Source: Urechis unicinctus (lineage: Eukaryota; Annelida; Polychaeta; Xenopneusta; Urechidae). Taken from it: a stretch of 64,000 nt of DNA. Under the pieces are notes generated by a model. It saw only the letters and a program-made list of their open reading frames with translations, was not told the DNA's origin and ran no database searches. Below are positions 13,576 to 25,509 of this stretch, in pieces. Position numbers and translations under genes: made by a program. Position 1 is the first letter of the stretch, and each line of letters opens with the position of its first letter. Location: positions 15,345,941-15,409,940 of the forward strand of contig CM067343.1 in NCBI GenBank assembly GCA_034190875.2, read 5' to 3'.

Positions 13576-13830
13576 ATACATCAATGTCCTTACTGATTGG
13601 CCAGGACACTTTCACACGATCTCTCTGCCTCTGAGAGGATGAGCATCCAACAGGTAATGGCACAAAAATATTTATGGTGGTTGGTGCCCTGTTACATAGG
13701 ATATCGATGATTAAAAAGGTCGTTTGTTTGCACTTTTGAGGCAGCAATTGTTGTGACATACCACAATACATCCTAGTCATGGCTTCATCATTTTGCATCA
13801 AGAACAAGGCTCAGCCACAACATATTACAT
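13576..13830. other. Stretch without relatives in the window
   Basis: The sequence departs from the duplicated modules here. A 94-codon open frame on the minus strand (13,523-13,807) crosses the junction with the A2 block, so it is unlikely to be a gene. I recognise no domain in it. Confidence 0.4.
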
Positions 13831-13979
13831 GCATCTTTCTGTCATAACACTTTACGGACAGGGCTTAACATGAAAGGTTTCACTGTGGACAATATTTCTC
13901 CGTGTCATTTCACGGACATATTCCATTCGTTTTCCAATAAGACTTAAGATCGCAGTCACATATTCTTTTGAACCCTGCT

Positions 13980-14460
13980 CATCGGTCGATTGTGTATTCA
14001 TCCCCAAGAGTCTGTTACATTCAGTGATAACCTTATTGGTCGTTCAATACGCTTCGGACGTTTCTTCAAAGTTAACAACGTGTCAAAGCATTTCCACAAA
14101 TAACACCACAAAGCACACCCAAGCCGCCTGACCATAATTGGCCAGGCTGGTCAAGTGATCTTCCTAGTCCTGACCCAATTCTTCTCCCTTTGACGTGTTC
14201 ATGTCCTCTTCATCCTTGATGTATTAGTTTGAGATAACTCATTAATTAATGAGAGTGGACGATATCACTTGCCTTGCTCTATGACTACAGTGAATAAGTC
14301 CCGTATCCACTTATGTTCTTCATCCTCCTCGCGTCTCTCACAGCTTATACCACCATGATATATCCTGTAAACTTATGAAACTCATCCATTAGGTCGTAGC
14401 GTAATTTGCTTTCGCCTCGTTTGTCTTGTCAGATTGCCATGCCTCCCCCTGTTCATTTCT
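13980..14460. repeat. Anonymous module R1
   Basis: Diverged relatives lie at about 17,600-17,880, 25,510-26,180, 51,600-52,260 and 61,500-62,100, all in the same orientation. Shared landmarks include tatcaccatgatatatc and cctagtcctgac. No coding potential is visible. The sequence just upstream (13,830-13,980) resembles the outer part of the 27-bp minisatellite. Confidence 0.6.
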
Positions 14461-14699
14461 AGTTATACTGACCTCTATACAAGAACAATTATTGGAAATG
14501 ACCAACATTAGGGACAAGTGCCTCGCTGCAGCCATGTGTATTGAATGCGGAGCTGTTATACCTGTGTAGTTGTTATTCTCAAACAATGCGAAAAACAGGA
14601 TATATTCCGTCATTCTATCGTTATTATCATACCAGTTCGTAGTTAAATACATTGTGAGGTATAATGATCGGAAAACGTAGCAATACTTAAATCCCATTT

Positions 14700-15000
14700 T
14701 GAGGTTCCAAGCGTCAATAAATTCAGACTGGTCTTCGTCGACCAGTTAGCCGGTCAAGATCATTTACCATGTCGGGTGTTAGATCGCATCAGTTAAACAC
14801 CCATTATTTCTACTCACTCTCGATTTAATACACCTTTTGCTAATGCATCTGTTCAATCACAACCTGTCGGTCAGTTGGCTATCTTCTAACAAGCTTCGTC
14901 AAAACAATTGTCTAGTATGTAGCATTTGGTTAATCAACCAATATTCTCTTATTTGAGCATTCTTTCTTGAGATTTACCAATCGTTGTGCGTATATTTTTA
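14700..15000. repeat. Anonymous module with a relative at 20,690-21,000
   Basis: Both copies contain a gactggtc...cgac element, then a tgttagatcgc landmark and an ttggttaat element in the same order. The copies are strongly diverged. The following 14,994-15,270 is closely matched at 48,800-49,080 as part of duplication copy B. Nothing coding is seen; a 102-codon minus-strand frame at 14,389-14,697 has no recognisable features. Confidence 0.5.
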
Positions 15001-15668
15001 GAACGGTTCACACAACTGCAAAAACAACTTGATGCATTATTGCGGGATAGTAACTATATATGATCAAGGTCATTCTGCGCAATAACAATTCAAACCATTC
15101 TAAATATCTGAATATCTGACTAACAGCTGTATGAACGGGTGTCATATATAGCACTTGTCCAGCACTGTTACATCTTGGACTATCATTATAACGCGTTATG
15201 TCTTGCCATATTTCACGTCTGCTTGATCAGCTGTCACAGTTTGTTAAGCCTATCTTGCCAGTATTAGTTCAGTTCTGTCCCTAGAAAACTTTTCGATTTT
15301 GTCGACTGCCAACACATTGTTACTTCATTATTAATTATTGGTCACATTATTTGTCAAACATAGTTAACATAGCTCTTTGTGGATGCTCATGTGTCATTGG
15401 TTTGCCCCTTAGACCGTGAGTCATTTATTTGATCCGTTTTGGGGTAAAAGAAGGGAGAGGCGATGTGGGCAGATACATAACCTACCCAATATGCAATTGA
15501 GGTTACCAAGAAGGGTTCGGCACTACGGATTGATTCATTTACTCCAAGTACGATGCATAGATTAATATAACAATAAAGCAACTCATTAACATTATTGGCT
15601 GTCGATGTTGGACAAACTAACAATAATACCGAGCTCAATACATATTCTGTCATAGGTACGGTTAACAA

Positions 15669-15683
15669 CCCCCCCCCCCCCCC
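15669..15683. repeat. Poly-C tract (15 C)
   Basis: The run of C follows the module landmark gtcataggtacggtt. Runs or C-rich stretches sit at the same module position at about 28,148 and 50,011, so the tract belongs to the repeat unit. Confidence 0.95.
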
Positions 15684-15784
15684 GAACAAATCGACCATAA
15701 ATCTGACAATCGATCAGTCGTCCGGATGTTGCATTGTGTCAGAAATACAACAATGATGCATTATACAAATGCAGGCAATGTTAT

Positions 15785-16200
15785 TCACATTGACCCCTTA
15801 TTGTGACAGAGATCGACAAGGGGGCAATTATAGGTCACTTTCCCAAGAATCCATTAGCTTCGAACAGTTTCGCCCTTATTGTCTGTGGCTAAGAAGGGTT
15901 CTACAGGTCGTGTGCGCTTAGCTATAAGTCCTTTATTGGAGCATCAACGCATAGTCAAAGCAGTGGATAACGAGGGCGCATCACACGCCTAAAACTCATG
16001 TCGTTGTAGGTCACCATTTACAAAGCGGTTGTTTTGACAGCTTAGGTTCGTAGAAAGCTGCATCTCATTGAGGAATTTGCATCATGTCTTGCGGCCTGAC
16101 TCCTATCCCTACTACCTTCAAATCCACCTGTCGTTACATTGCTAACTTGTGCAGATCATTCAACTCGTGCCAACCAATCAAGAACTATCTATACGATGTT
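15785..16200 (+). mobile_element. Fossil internal segment of the DIRS-like retroelement
   Basis: This stretch matches 54,190-54,470 and then 54,770-54,870 in the longer fossil, beginning with the shared sequence cacattgaccccttat. In the longer copy this part lies between the zinc-finger-bearing region and the recombinase region, and may hold the beginning of a reverse-transcriptase region. That assignment is tentative. The segment is broken and old. Confidence 0.45.
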
Positions 16201-16699
16201 AGCAGTGTATAAAACACCATTACTAGATTGTTAACCAATTAAGTTTTGTTTTTCCACAGCTTGCAAACAAACCAAGACCAAAGCATGATAATTCATACGG
16301 GTGTTTATGGCAGGTATCAAAGCAAAGTGGATGATTGGAGGTACATTCTTCCTTCATGGTCACTATCTGAGATCAAATTGCAAGCAAAGCAACCGTCAAG
16401 TTGATTTGCAGAGCCTTTCCGGCAAACATTGGTCCCCACCTTTTACAATGCTGTATGAATCACGATATTTACCTACGCTGGTCCTGCCTTGGTCTTTTCT
16501 AGTTCCCCCATATTAGATAGGTGGTGTTGGTATATGGTATGTATATTATAAGCAGTATTTCTGGCAAATTACAAACCGCATTGAAAGAATCACAAGGGTC
16601 GGCCACCTTAAGATGAGGCAAGGGGAGTGTACATAATTGATGACATACGTGGCTGTCTTTCTAGCAACACCAAACACTACGTTGGTGGCCATGTTTACC

Positions 16700-17160
16700 C
16701 ATATGTCGGACTGATTATTTGTAAACCATTACTTTTTGTGTGACAAACATTCATCAACTTCGCCTTATGACCGGCGTAAAACTCTTATATGGGCAGCTAT
16801 AGAAAATTGGGGATAGCCCATTTTGCTAGATACTCCTGTCTTGAATATATACCATCAGTACATCTACTGTCGGGATCAAACTACCTCAACTTTCTTATGT
16901 GCCAGAGCTACTCGAACGGAGGACCCCACATCGTCGTTGTGGACAACGAATCATGTTACATTAAAGAGGGCTAGCTGAGCGCGTGTGATTTCAAGGCTGT
17001 CACTTCACAAGACTGACTCCTGCTTTTGTAGTTATACACGGGAGCAGATTGGATATCAATAGCTTCATCCCCGGAACTATTTTTATATTTGATCCTATCA
17101 GCACGTGCTGTGGATATTCAAATATTACAAATAACTTCTCCAGCTTTACTTTCGACATAA
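16700..17160. repeat. Anonymous module R6
   Basis: Relatives lie at 4,080-4,340, 35,000-35,740, 44,600-44,870 and 58,780-59,520. Shared landmarks are attggggatagcc, gccagagctactcga and cggaggaccgctca. Short open frames such as 16,789-16,974 are not kept between copies, so no gene is called. The preceding 16,200-16,700 has a partial relative at 58,780-58,990 and is otherwise anonymous. Confidence 0.6.
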
Positions 17161-17229
17161 TTGCTTCAATTAAAAGCCAACTGTAAGAGCCTTATACTCA
17201 CTCTATCATCTTCGTACTCTTGTCTTCGC

Positions 17230-17600
17230 ATGGCTCATGCTTGTTCATGTCGTGACGCCCTCTTCAAAATATGTCACTAATTGGTAGCGTGCTCGATTGT
17301 CATGGAGCGTTGGCCTCTTTCATTGCCGCCCTACGTTTTCTAGGATAACTACGACTACATTCAGAATCTCCAGAATATTGCGAGCCTGATGCTAAGCGCC
17401 TGCTATGTAAAACGGAGAGACAGGGCGCAATGTCACTGCTCTTCCGAGAGAATGGAGGAAAGTTTCAATTGCGATATATATCATAGAGACAGAGTGTATA
17501 ATGTCAAATTTTGAATACACGATGTGTAACTGATATTCTTCTCAGAAGGAAATGTGCATGCTGAGACGTGTGCGTCGTAACATGCAGTCATGCGATCGTC
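17230..17600 (+). repeat. Anonymous module R7
   Basis: This is a diverged copy of sequence at 35,750-36,540 and 59,560-60,170. In the 35.9-kb copy a 102-codon frame is open. Here and at 59.6 kb the corresponding frame is interrupted. I cannot assign a function. Confidence 0.45.
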
Positions 17601-17889
17601 GTAGGAACACATCAGCGACAGGGGGCAAATAATACAGTACATTCGAGCCGCCTGTCATTATAAGCGGGCTTTATTTGCAATTAGAGGTGACCACTACAAG
17701 TCCATGCTAGTCCTGACCCATTTCGTCGCGCCATGACATATTCATATCCTGTTCACTGTTGCTGCTGTTAGTTTCCTTGCTCCGTAACTGCAATGGATAG
17801 GTCCCATACCCACTCATTTTAATTCTACTCGCGTCTCACAAAGCTAATATGCTAATGATTATCATCTATTGACTCGTTTCTCAGTCAAT

Positions 17890-18830
17890 TCCTTGATACC
17901 TTTCACCGCGTGCTGTGACCAATACGTTACTTTCTTGTCGTGACTATTTCTGCATTCACACTAGACTGTGATCCAATCATTTGATTGAATGTTTTATGCA
18001 GCTATGGCAGCCTCAATAGTTACCAGGCCACACAAATCTCAACGTCGTCAGCAATCATCACGTATAAACTCGTTGCAACCTTATATCTTACATTTTGTAT
18101 CACACTTTTGGTACCACTGCCATAGCTTTCATTGTATGATCGTTTATGAATCAATTTATTTAAGGTTCCATTTACGACTCGATCGAGCCAATGCTTTTGT
18201 GAGTCAATGCTGATATTTTATTTGCCTTAACATACCTTTCATCTTATTTTGGCACTGAAGTTGTTGGAATGGAAATCTATCGTCCAAGTCATTGTTGGTA
18301 TCATCTAAGAAATTATTCGGCGTTTTGAATTCCCTTTAATGATTATTTGGCAAGTGGATTGCATTGATGTTTTAGCCTCTTTGTGTTCTTTATATGAATA
18401 TTTATTGTTTGCGAAATATTCAATATCGTATATCGGTTTATTACTAAGAAACATATATCTATGTTGAGGCTGCCATGAGGAGTAAACTACCGGTTCGTAA
18501 ACTCTTTCTATATTTTATTTTGATCTTTTCGGCGTTAACATGAAAACCGTTGTTCCATCTGGCACGCTCATAATGTATCTTGAATGTGCAGTCAAGCTGG
18601 GCCTTATTATGCTGTATAATATTACTTTGTGATATATTTGATGTCATTACTGTGGTGAGATGTTAATTGAGAATGGAAGCAATTAACAATCATCGTGTGT
18701 TTCAATGAAGGGCGCTGTTCAGGAAGCACTAAGAACGTTGTGAGGGTGAGTGCTGGTCTAACAAAATGACACCGTTATTAATAGTGTTATAAAATTAATG
18801 AGATCTGAATGACGACACTCAGAAGTAAAT
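17890..18830. repeat. Receptor 3' flank module without a receptor
   Basis: The sequence begins at the point where receptor 3' flank starts in other copies (ccgcgtgctgtgaccaatac) and runs through the usual landmarks to aacgttgtgagggtgag. No receptor sequence precedes it, so the receptor of this unit was probably lost. It is more diverged than the copies in A1, A2 and B. Confidence 0.6.
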
Positions 18831-19109
18831 TATATCGGGGTAAGTGTGTTCTGATGATGTGGCTATAGTGTACAAATCTGAGGTCTATTATGTCGAAAAA
18901 TTAAGCCGTTACCCTGATTACGGACGGATAATCATGTGGAATGAGACATGCCGTAGTCAGTTGAATACAAAGCGTCCATCATTGTTCACATAGCCAACGA
19001 TAACATTAATGTGTATGAAGAGTGCGATATAGCAAACACCCGATCAATACTGTCTGTACCACTATTGTAGAAGGAGGATAACAGGTAATATTAGCTGCGA
19101 ATGAGCAGC

Positions 19110-20465
19110 TCACAGTGAAGGCTGACACCCTGATAAAGTAGTATGCCACGCCACTTCCTGCTCAATATTTGCACGACTGTGATTAGGTTCCCTCATCCAA
19201 CACAAATACAAGCTCTTACTACATTGGAGTAGCTACCAAATAGCTCACAAACCCTTTATCATAGCAGCAGCTCTTTATTCAAATCCATGTATAGTTTATT
19301 GTTATCACGCGTTTGAATGGAATGTGTTGAAGCATAATTTATATTTCGTAGTGGGCATCCATACGTCCCATTTATGATTTTTACTGCGACACGTTATTTG
19401 TCAATCAATGCTAAGTCAAATAAGAATTAAAGAAGTCATTTATAAGTTCGTTAAAGCTTATTCAGGGAAGAATTGTAGACGCCGTGCATAAATCATTGTG
19501 TAACCGCGTGGACATTGAGTCTCGGGTAATGATTCGTTATAGATGTAAAAAGGTAGAGGACGCGTTGTAGTTAGTCACAGATATGTTCCACAATGCAACC
19601 AGGGCCGCCATTGAGTGCTCGGCGCGTCACGGATGGGTGTATGTACTGTATGTTGGATGCACAAATTAATATGGCGGCAATAAAACAACTCGTTTACATT
19701 ATTAACTGTCGATGTCGAGTACAAAGAATGATGCCTAGATCTATAGATTGTGTCATATTTGTCATTTTAAACGCTTATGAATTAAACAATCGAATTAGGA
19801 CAAAGAACCGAATAGTGCTCCAACTCAAACATCGGGTCATCGATTAGTCGGCGTTGTTATTGGTGTTGCCGCCTTGTCAATAATACAACAGTTATATCTT
19901 ATACAAACACAGACAAAGTAATCGCCTGGCGTTTTACCGTGTAATGCTAGGATGTTATCTAGGCAGACTAGCACGTCGTGTGCATTCACCTTTGCCCAGA
20001 CAGTACCAATTTTCGTTTTTCCAAAGAGTTGCTGAGGAGAAGATTAACAGTAATCGTTTCAGCATATACGCCCTTAGAGTTCATTGATTGTCAAGCGAGC
20101 AGACATGAAATTGTCCCCTGCGACTGCGCCACGTACTTTCTGCTCAAGGCATTGTTCATAGGATGCATGTTGTGTTAAGTTATGGGATGTCTTGAAGGTG
20201 TACTTCATATTTGAGGTTGCGGTATTTCTTACATTGCAATACGTGGACACGCGTCTTCATTAAATTAAGGCGTTATCCAGCCCTATAGTTTGAATGACTC
20301 TACTTGTGAACCTGCATGGTATAATACACCGGGCAGCTTTCCCATGGCCTAAATTAATGCGGTGCTGCCACGCCAAGGATTGTGCTGGACCCGTTGTACA
20401 GTAATGTTTTGTGATCACAATTAAGGTCGTTATAGCGACTGCATTTATAAATATATTGATGGTGA
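19110..20465. repeat. Anonymous block duplicated at 30,505-32,045
   Basis: Two copies about 11.4 kb apart match over roughly 1.4 kb in the same order. The landmarks are acaccctgataaagtagta, the gcataaattaatatgg element, acctcgtgtgcattcacctt and the gatagcgactgta end. Each is followed 1.5-2 kb later by a receptor relic. This pair is the clearest trace of the proposed ~11.2-kb ancestral unit. No gene is seen. Confidence 0.65.
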
Positions 20466-21690
20466 CGCTGTGCTAAAGCCTACACCAACATCACTCGCTC
20501 AGTGTCACACATGGGATCAAGCACCGCCCGTCACTTGCTATTGCCTGAATCCGTTCACCGAGTGCTGTGACAAATTGCCGGATAATTTCGGAAGTCACTG
20601 GAGCATCCCGAAGGCGCCATCCGTGTTACATTCCAGGCGAGAACAAGGATCTGATTATGTAATGGATAATCACGGTGTAGTTGAATACTAATGACGGGAA
20701 ACCGTACTGCTTACCATCCCAAGTCAATATTCCCAGCATCAACATATCAAGACTGGTCGATGTCGATCAGTTTGCTGATCAATATCAGGTACTTCATCAT
20801 GTGTTAGATCGCTCACTTGTGTCAGTTTCACACACTTCTATTTTTAATCGGTCCCGAGTTAATAGACTAAATACACCAGACTAAGGCACCTTTACATTCA
20901 CCACTTGTCTTCCAGTCGACTGCCATCTAGCAAGCTACAAACAGACTATTTGCTCGTATGAACTATTTGGTTAATTAATTACAATATTATCCCTATTAAA
21001 CAAAAAAGTTCAATCGCTTGGATGCTCATCATGGGTGCCTTTGTAGACGCCGTACCTGTATCATTGCGTTGTTGCTTGGACCGTGAGTCAATTGTATTGA
21101 TCCTTTATCCAGAAAATAGTTGGCTGAAGTCTCGTAGGTGCACACATAACTCATCCACAATAACAGCTGGGTCCCCATCGAGTTATCGACGCGCCACGGA
21201 TGGATGCATCTACTCCAGGCACGATGCATAAATTAGCATGACAAAAGTACCTCAGTTACATTATTGGACGCCGATGTTGGGCAAACTAACAACTATGCCT
21301 ACCTCAATAAATATGCGTCACCCCTTCTCCCCTACCCACCAATTTGAATATATAAACCCCTTTTAGTTCATTTAATGGCGAATTACTACTTGCGACGGCG
21401 ACACGTACTCTACTATGTATAGATAGAGAACAACTGTAGTTTTTGTCACTGTTTTATTGATCTAAAGATTTCTGTCACGACTGGTCGTCTGATGAGGTAA
21501 GTGTGCTAACAAAACCGCCTGAACATTTTGCTATAGCTTGAATAAATTTGCGCCAGGAGCAATAAGTTCAAAATATCAATATGTTAACATGTTATATTTG
21601 TACGAACTCGGCTTAGCTCTTTGCACTCAAAGGGTTCAGGGTCTACCGTGACAGGTCAGGGGAGATATTTAGACAAAATATCATAACCAA
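20466..21690. other. Anonymous modules between duplicated block and receptor relic
   Basis: 20,466-20,690 has no clear relative. 20,690-21,000 is related to 14,700-15,000. 21,120-21,380 is another copy of the module with the words gttgggcaaactaacaa. 21,430-21,640 is receptor 5' flank (gttttattgatct, gactggtcgtctgat, gccaggagcaata). The open frames here are short and lie in repeat sequence. Confidence 0.5.
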
Positions 21691-21699
21691 GTATAACTT

Positions 21700-22205
21700 T
21701 GGGCCAACATCTTTGTCGATTTTAAATTTTGAAAACGCCTTTTCCCATCGCTCGATTACTGCCCCAATACAGTTTTGTACGTTCCACGATGCAACCTTTT
21801 GCCATCGTTTTGACCAGTAACAACTTTTTGCTTCCAGCTGTGTCAATGTTGCGCAGCTATACGCAGAGCGTTATGGGCAACATGTGTACCAATAATTAAT
21901 GTGCCTTGCTGTTAATGTTCGATTTAATATTATTAAACCAGATAACGATTGTGGTTTGTACTCTGAAGAGCACAACACGCCGAGTCTTACAACAAAGGAC
22001 CTTTTGTCTGGGCATTTGCTGTGAGTTTGGTGGAACCGTATGCATAAGCACAAATGCGGACGCGAACATTACCTCCTGCCCAGCATTACATAATTCTACT
22101 CATAACATGACATGGGACTACCCTTATCACAACGATCTGTCCCTGGCATCACACCCTGCCGCATTTATCATCGAAAGATATATCATACCCATCGGTTGCG
22201 ATTTT
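21700..22205 (+). pseudogene. FMRFamide/neuropeptide-receptor-like GPCR relic (P3), N-terminal region only
   Basis: The frame open from 21,906 to 22,217 encodes a receptor extracellular N-terminus. It has two possible N-glycosylation sites (NIT, NMT), then MTWDYPYHND and the approach to the first transmembrane helix (ERYIIPI). At about 22,205-22,225 the sequence switches to receptor 3' flank, so transmembrane segments 1-7 are essentially absent. Upstream (21,740-21,960) it resembles the region preceding the receptor in other copies, with stops. The preservation of the N-terminal frame is the best among the copies for this part. Confidence 0.65.
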
Positions 22206-23460
22206 TTCATCATCTAAGAAATATGGGCTTGATATACTTTCGCTGTGTTACATAATAAATGAGATCGATGTGACGAATCTAAGAGGTCAATTGCATCGTG
22301 GCAGATGTGTTCAGACGATGTGGCTATGGCTTGTTCAAATCTTTGGTGGAATATGACTTAAAAATGTGAACAGATGTGGATCAAAAAATGCAACTATTAG
22401 CTCGATAATCTGACAACAGTCATGCCCCATGGAACTATTAGTCTAATAATCATGTCGCCATGCCGTCATCAGTTCAATACAATGCGTCCGTCTTTGTGCT
22501 CATAGCCAACGGCAATATTAATGCATTTGAAGTGTGAGATATGTTGAGCAACCGCTCAATACTGCTTTTACACAATTAGGAAGGAGGATTACACGTAATA
22601 ATTATTGCGAATGCGCTGCTACCAGTAGAGGCTGTGTTTGTCAAGTGACATATTGTTTCTTCCTGGAGTGCGAATTTTATTGGTCTGCTGTGTTGGCATA
22701 TCAGTACATTGCCTTAGTACATTTAACTTAAGTATACAGCTACATGTTATCTTTAGTTTTAGAGATTGCTTCCTCCCTATCGCCGCCTGGTGGAATAATA
22801 ATATATGTATGTGCGATCATGTCTGTTCTATCAAATGTGTAAGCAACGTACGATACAAACGACGAGTATGCTTTAACATTGTACTGGATAAACTACGACG
22901 TGTCGTTGCTAAGCATTCTGGTTACATACCGCGTGAATATTGTATGTGTGCTGAAACTGTACTAGGCAGATAACATCAGAAGCAAAGCCAATTTCAAGAT
23001 ACAGCTGATTCATGTACTAATGATAACAGCTGCTACTATGATTTGCGTATAATGCTGCAATGTGAATGGTCAGTTGATATTGGGGGTTGATGACAAGTTA
23101 TAGTGGTTTGTGTACGCCATCCATTTATCAATGTGTACAAAAACTATCGCCTTCATCATGGGAGGTAATTTTAATCACAGCACTGCATGATTTGTGTAAT
23201 AGGTTATCTAATTAGCAACGTATACTGGTGATGAACATGTTGTTAGACTAACCGGACGCAGCTTTGCTTTCATGTCAAGCAAAAAATGCTCCATGCTGAG
23301 AACTTTTGTTTCCTTCGCAAAATGACAATGTAGGCACAGTGATGGTTTATTACGCTCAAGTGAGGTAATGCAAGAAGCAACATATCTGTTTTAACCTTGG
23401 GCCTTCTTTGCTACATCCGAACGTAAGACCCAAACATGCCAGTTATACAATTTACAGCAT
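22206..23460. repeat. Receptor 3' flank end plus anonymous module R5
   Basis: Relatives lie at 1-490, 29,460-30,340, 38,220-39,095, 41,640-42,320, 57,950-58,600 and 63,160-63,860. Landmarks are gccaatttcaagatacagctg, tgtgttggcatatcag and aataatgctccatgctgag-like words. At about 23,460 the module is cut and receptor sequence begins. A 111-codon frame at 22,638-22,973 is not kept in other copies. Confidence 0.65.
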
Positions 23461-23474
23461 TCAATTCTTAAACA

Positions 23475-24150
23475 CATAATGAAGGACCATCAATCTGGGC
23501 ATTTGCCCTGAGTTTGGTGGAACCTTACGCATAATCCCAATGGTGGGACTCGAACAGTTCCTCTTGGCCAGCACTTACTAACTCAACTTTTAGCATGACA
23601 AGGTACTATCCTTACATCAACCAACTTTTCCCTGTGGTGACACTGCCGCCCATATTATCGATAGATATATCGTACCCATAATTGGCTACTGTAATAGTTC
23701 TCAGTCGCAGGAGTATGTGCACCTCCATCAACTGTCATCTGATCTCACTAGCATCAGCACACTTCCCTATTCGTGGTGCTGCTCTCCTTGAAACGCATCG
23801 AACACCACATAACGAGACAAGCCTCACATGGTTATGCCACATGATATGTCTACTTTCCTAGTAGCTTCATGCAGAGATTATTGTTGGCCTCGATATGGTT
23901 AACTGTAATGTTGGCTGTGGACCTCCACATCGCCATTTCTCACCCATTCCCCAATGGAAAATATGCACGGCTACAAAAAGCCTGCATAATCATCGTCATT
24001 ATCATCATCATTTGTGCGAATACCTTGCTTCAGTTTGTCAAGGCGATCGACAGTATCACCAACCCAACTGTAACCTTACAGATCAGGGCCAACTTTACTT
24101 TACCGTACCAGATTTAAGGCCGTCTATCCCATGTTGGCCAATGGTGTAAT
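23475..24150 (+). pseudogene. FMRFamide/neuropeptide-receptor-like GPCR relic (P4), N-terminus to TM5 start
   Basis: The sequence covers the N-terminal region, a shortened TM1, the TM2 region (CTSINCHLISLASA) and TM3 (LLASIWLTVMLAVDLHIAIS). The usual receptor ERY motif reads VDLHIA here, so the arginine needed for G-protein coupling is missing. TM4 is Ile-rich from an ATC/ATT run at 23,985-24,012. The second extracellular loop follows with a Cys in a CNLTDQGQ context, in a different frame from TM3. Between 23,500 and 23,880 the reading region is scattered over frames with several stops. After about 24,150 it passes into an anonymous module, so TM5-TM7 are missing. Confidence 0.75.
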
Positions 24151-24885
24151 AAACCTTAATGCAATATATTAGTCGTCTGGTTGACGCGAGTTGTTGCCGC
24201 CTTGTCAGAAATACAACAGTGATGTAACATATCAATGCAGACAATGCTTTCGCCAAGCAACGTATTACCTTGTAACGGGAAGATGCTATCTAGGTAGACA
24301 AGCACCTCGTGCGTCTGAGGCTTCGCCCATTATAGCTATTATATGTGACACTGCTTTTTCAGTAAAATACAGCGGCATTATAACGCACTAATGTGTTACT
24401 CTGTATTAGCCAGAGGCCATACTTGCTTGTGCTCTTTCGATGTATTTGTTTCAATGCAATTCCCCATTGCCACCCTAGTAGTAAAGTAATTGATTGCAGC
24501 ATCTCTGAGCGCCCCCTTACATTATGCGTTATCAATGTTGCACGTGTATATCCTGTTGCTAAGGTCTCGTTAACCAGACTGTAACAGTTGTCCAGCAGTG
24601 TTACAACTAGGAATATCATGATGACACATCATTTCATGCTAGTTTGCGCGTCTGCTTAATAAGCTGTCACAGTTTTAAATGGTACAGTAGCTTGATTTGT
24701 TATATGAAGCTTAATGAGCACGGCAGAGTCGCAAAGCAAGTTAATTATATAACACATGAATAGCACGTGTCAATTTAATGATCCCCTCCATCAAGATACC
24801 ACCATCCTGAACAAAATTAATCTAGCAACCATCGCGGTGATCCGGAGTTGAAGTGTGTGTGATCCATCTGTTTGGCTACGTAAGT
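24151..24885. repeat. Anonymous modules after receptor relic P4
   Basis: 24,180-24,340 is the module with gccttgtcagaaatacaaca. 24,360-24,880 is related to 27,110-27,560 and 50,620-51,000, with shared words such as ggtatgatactagcttgtgc-like and gctgtcacagttt. No gene is seen. Confidence 0.55.
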
Positions 24886-24889
24886 GCAT

Positions 24890-25435
24890 TCATTCACCAA
24901 ACCACATCATTGACATAGACTCACCTAAAATATTATTAACATAGCAATATACAAAATCATTGGCTTAGCCTCACTGTACCATATCATTTACATAACCTCA
25001 CAATACCATATTACGGACATGACCTCACCATACCATATCATTTTAAAAGACTCAACATACAAATCATTGACATAGCCCAAACATACCAAATCGTTGAAAT
25101 AGGCCCACCATACTTGTTCATTGACAAAGCCGCTACATACCATATCATGGAATAGCCTCACCAGATCATTTAATGTACAGTACTTCACCAATGCACTTCA
25201 TGTACAGGGTTTCAGCACAGCATATCATGTACATGGCTTCACTGTAACACATCCGTGGCAGGGCATCATCATAATAATACATCAGAGAGATCGTTTCACC
25301 GTAAAACAATGCGGAGAGGGATGCACCATATTCCTTCACGTGCACGGTTTCACCACACCGTACTGCGGACAAGGCTTTTTATAGCGCATTACGACAATAG
25401 CTTCAACTTGTCATATCACGGACATAACCTGTGTG
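24890..25435. repeat. 27-bp minisatellite array M1
   Basis: Tandem copies of a 27-base unit run in register. Units such as catttacataacctcacaat plus accatat and tacggacatgacctcaccat plus accatat repeat at exactly 27 bases in the left half. The right half uses a related variant (tacagggtttcagcacagca type). Because 27 is nine codons, three frames stay open in part and give spurious short proteins with a nine-residue period on both strands. Relatives lie at 36,760-38,200, 49,272-49,671, 51,028-51,545 and 61,385-61,495. Confidence 0.9.
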
Positions 25436-25509
25436 TTTTTTCGATCAGCCTCACTGTGCAGAGTGATATGTACAATTATTACGTGCTTCATGGTTGACCG
25501 TGGATGCAG

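Noticed and set aside
13523-13807. 94-codon minus-strand frame
   Set aside because: It crosses the border between the A2 block and unrelated DNA and has no recognisable domain.
24988-25384. Repeat proteins with nine-residue period on both strands
   Set aside because: The 27-base minisatellite period is a multiple of three, which keeps frames open. No start context or conservation supports a protein.
24890-25435. CRISPR-like array
   Set aside because: Units follow each other without spacers and the genome is of an animal.
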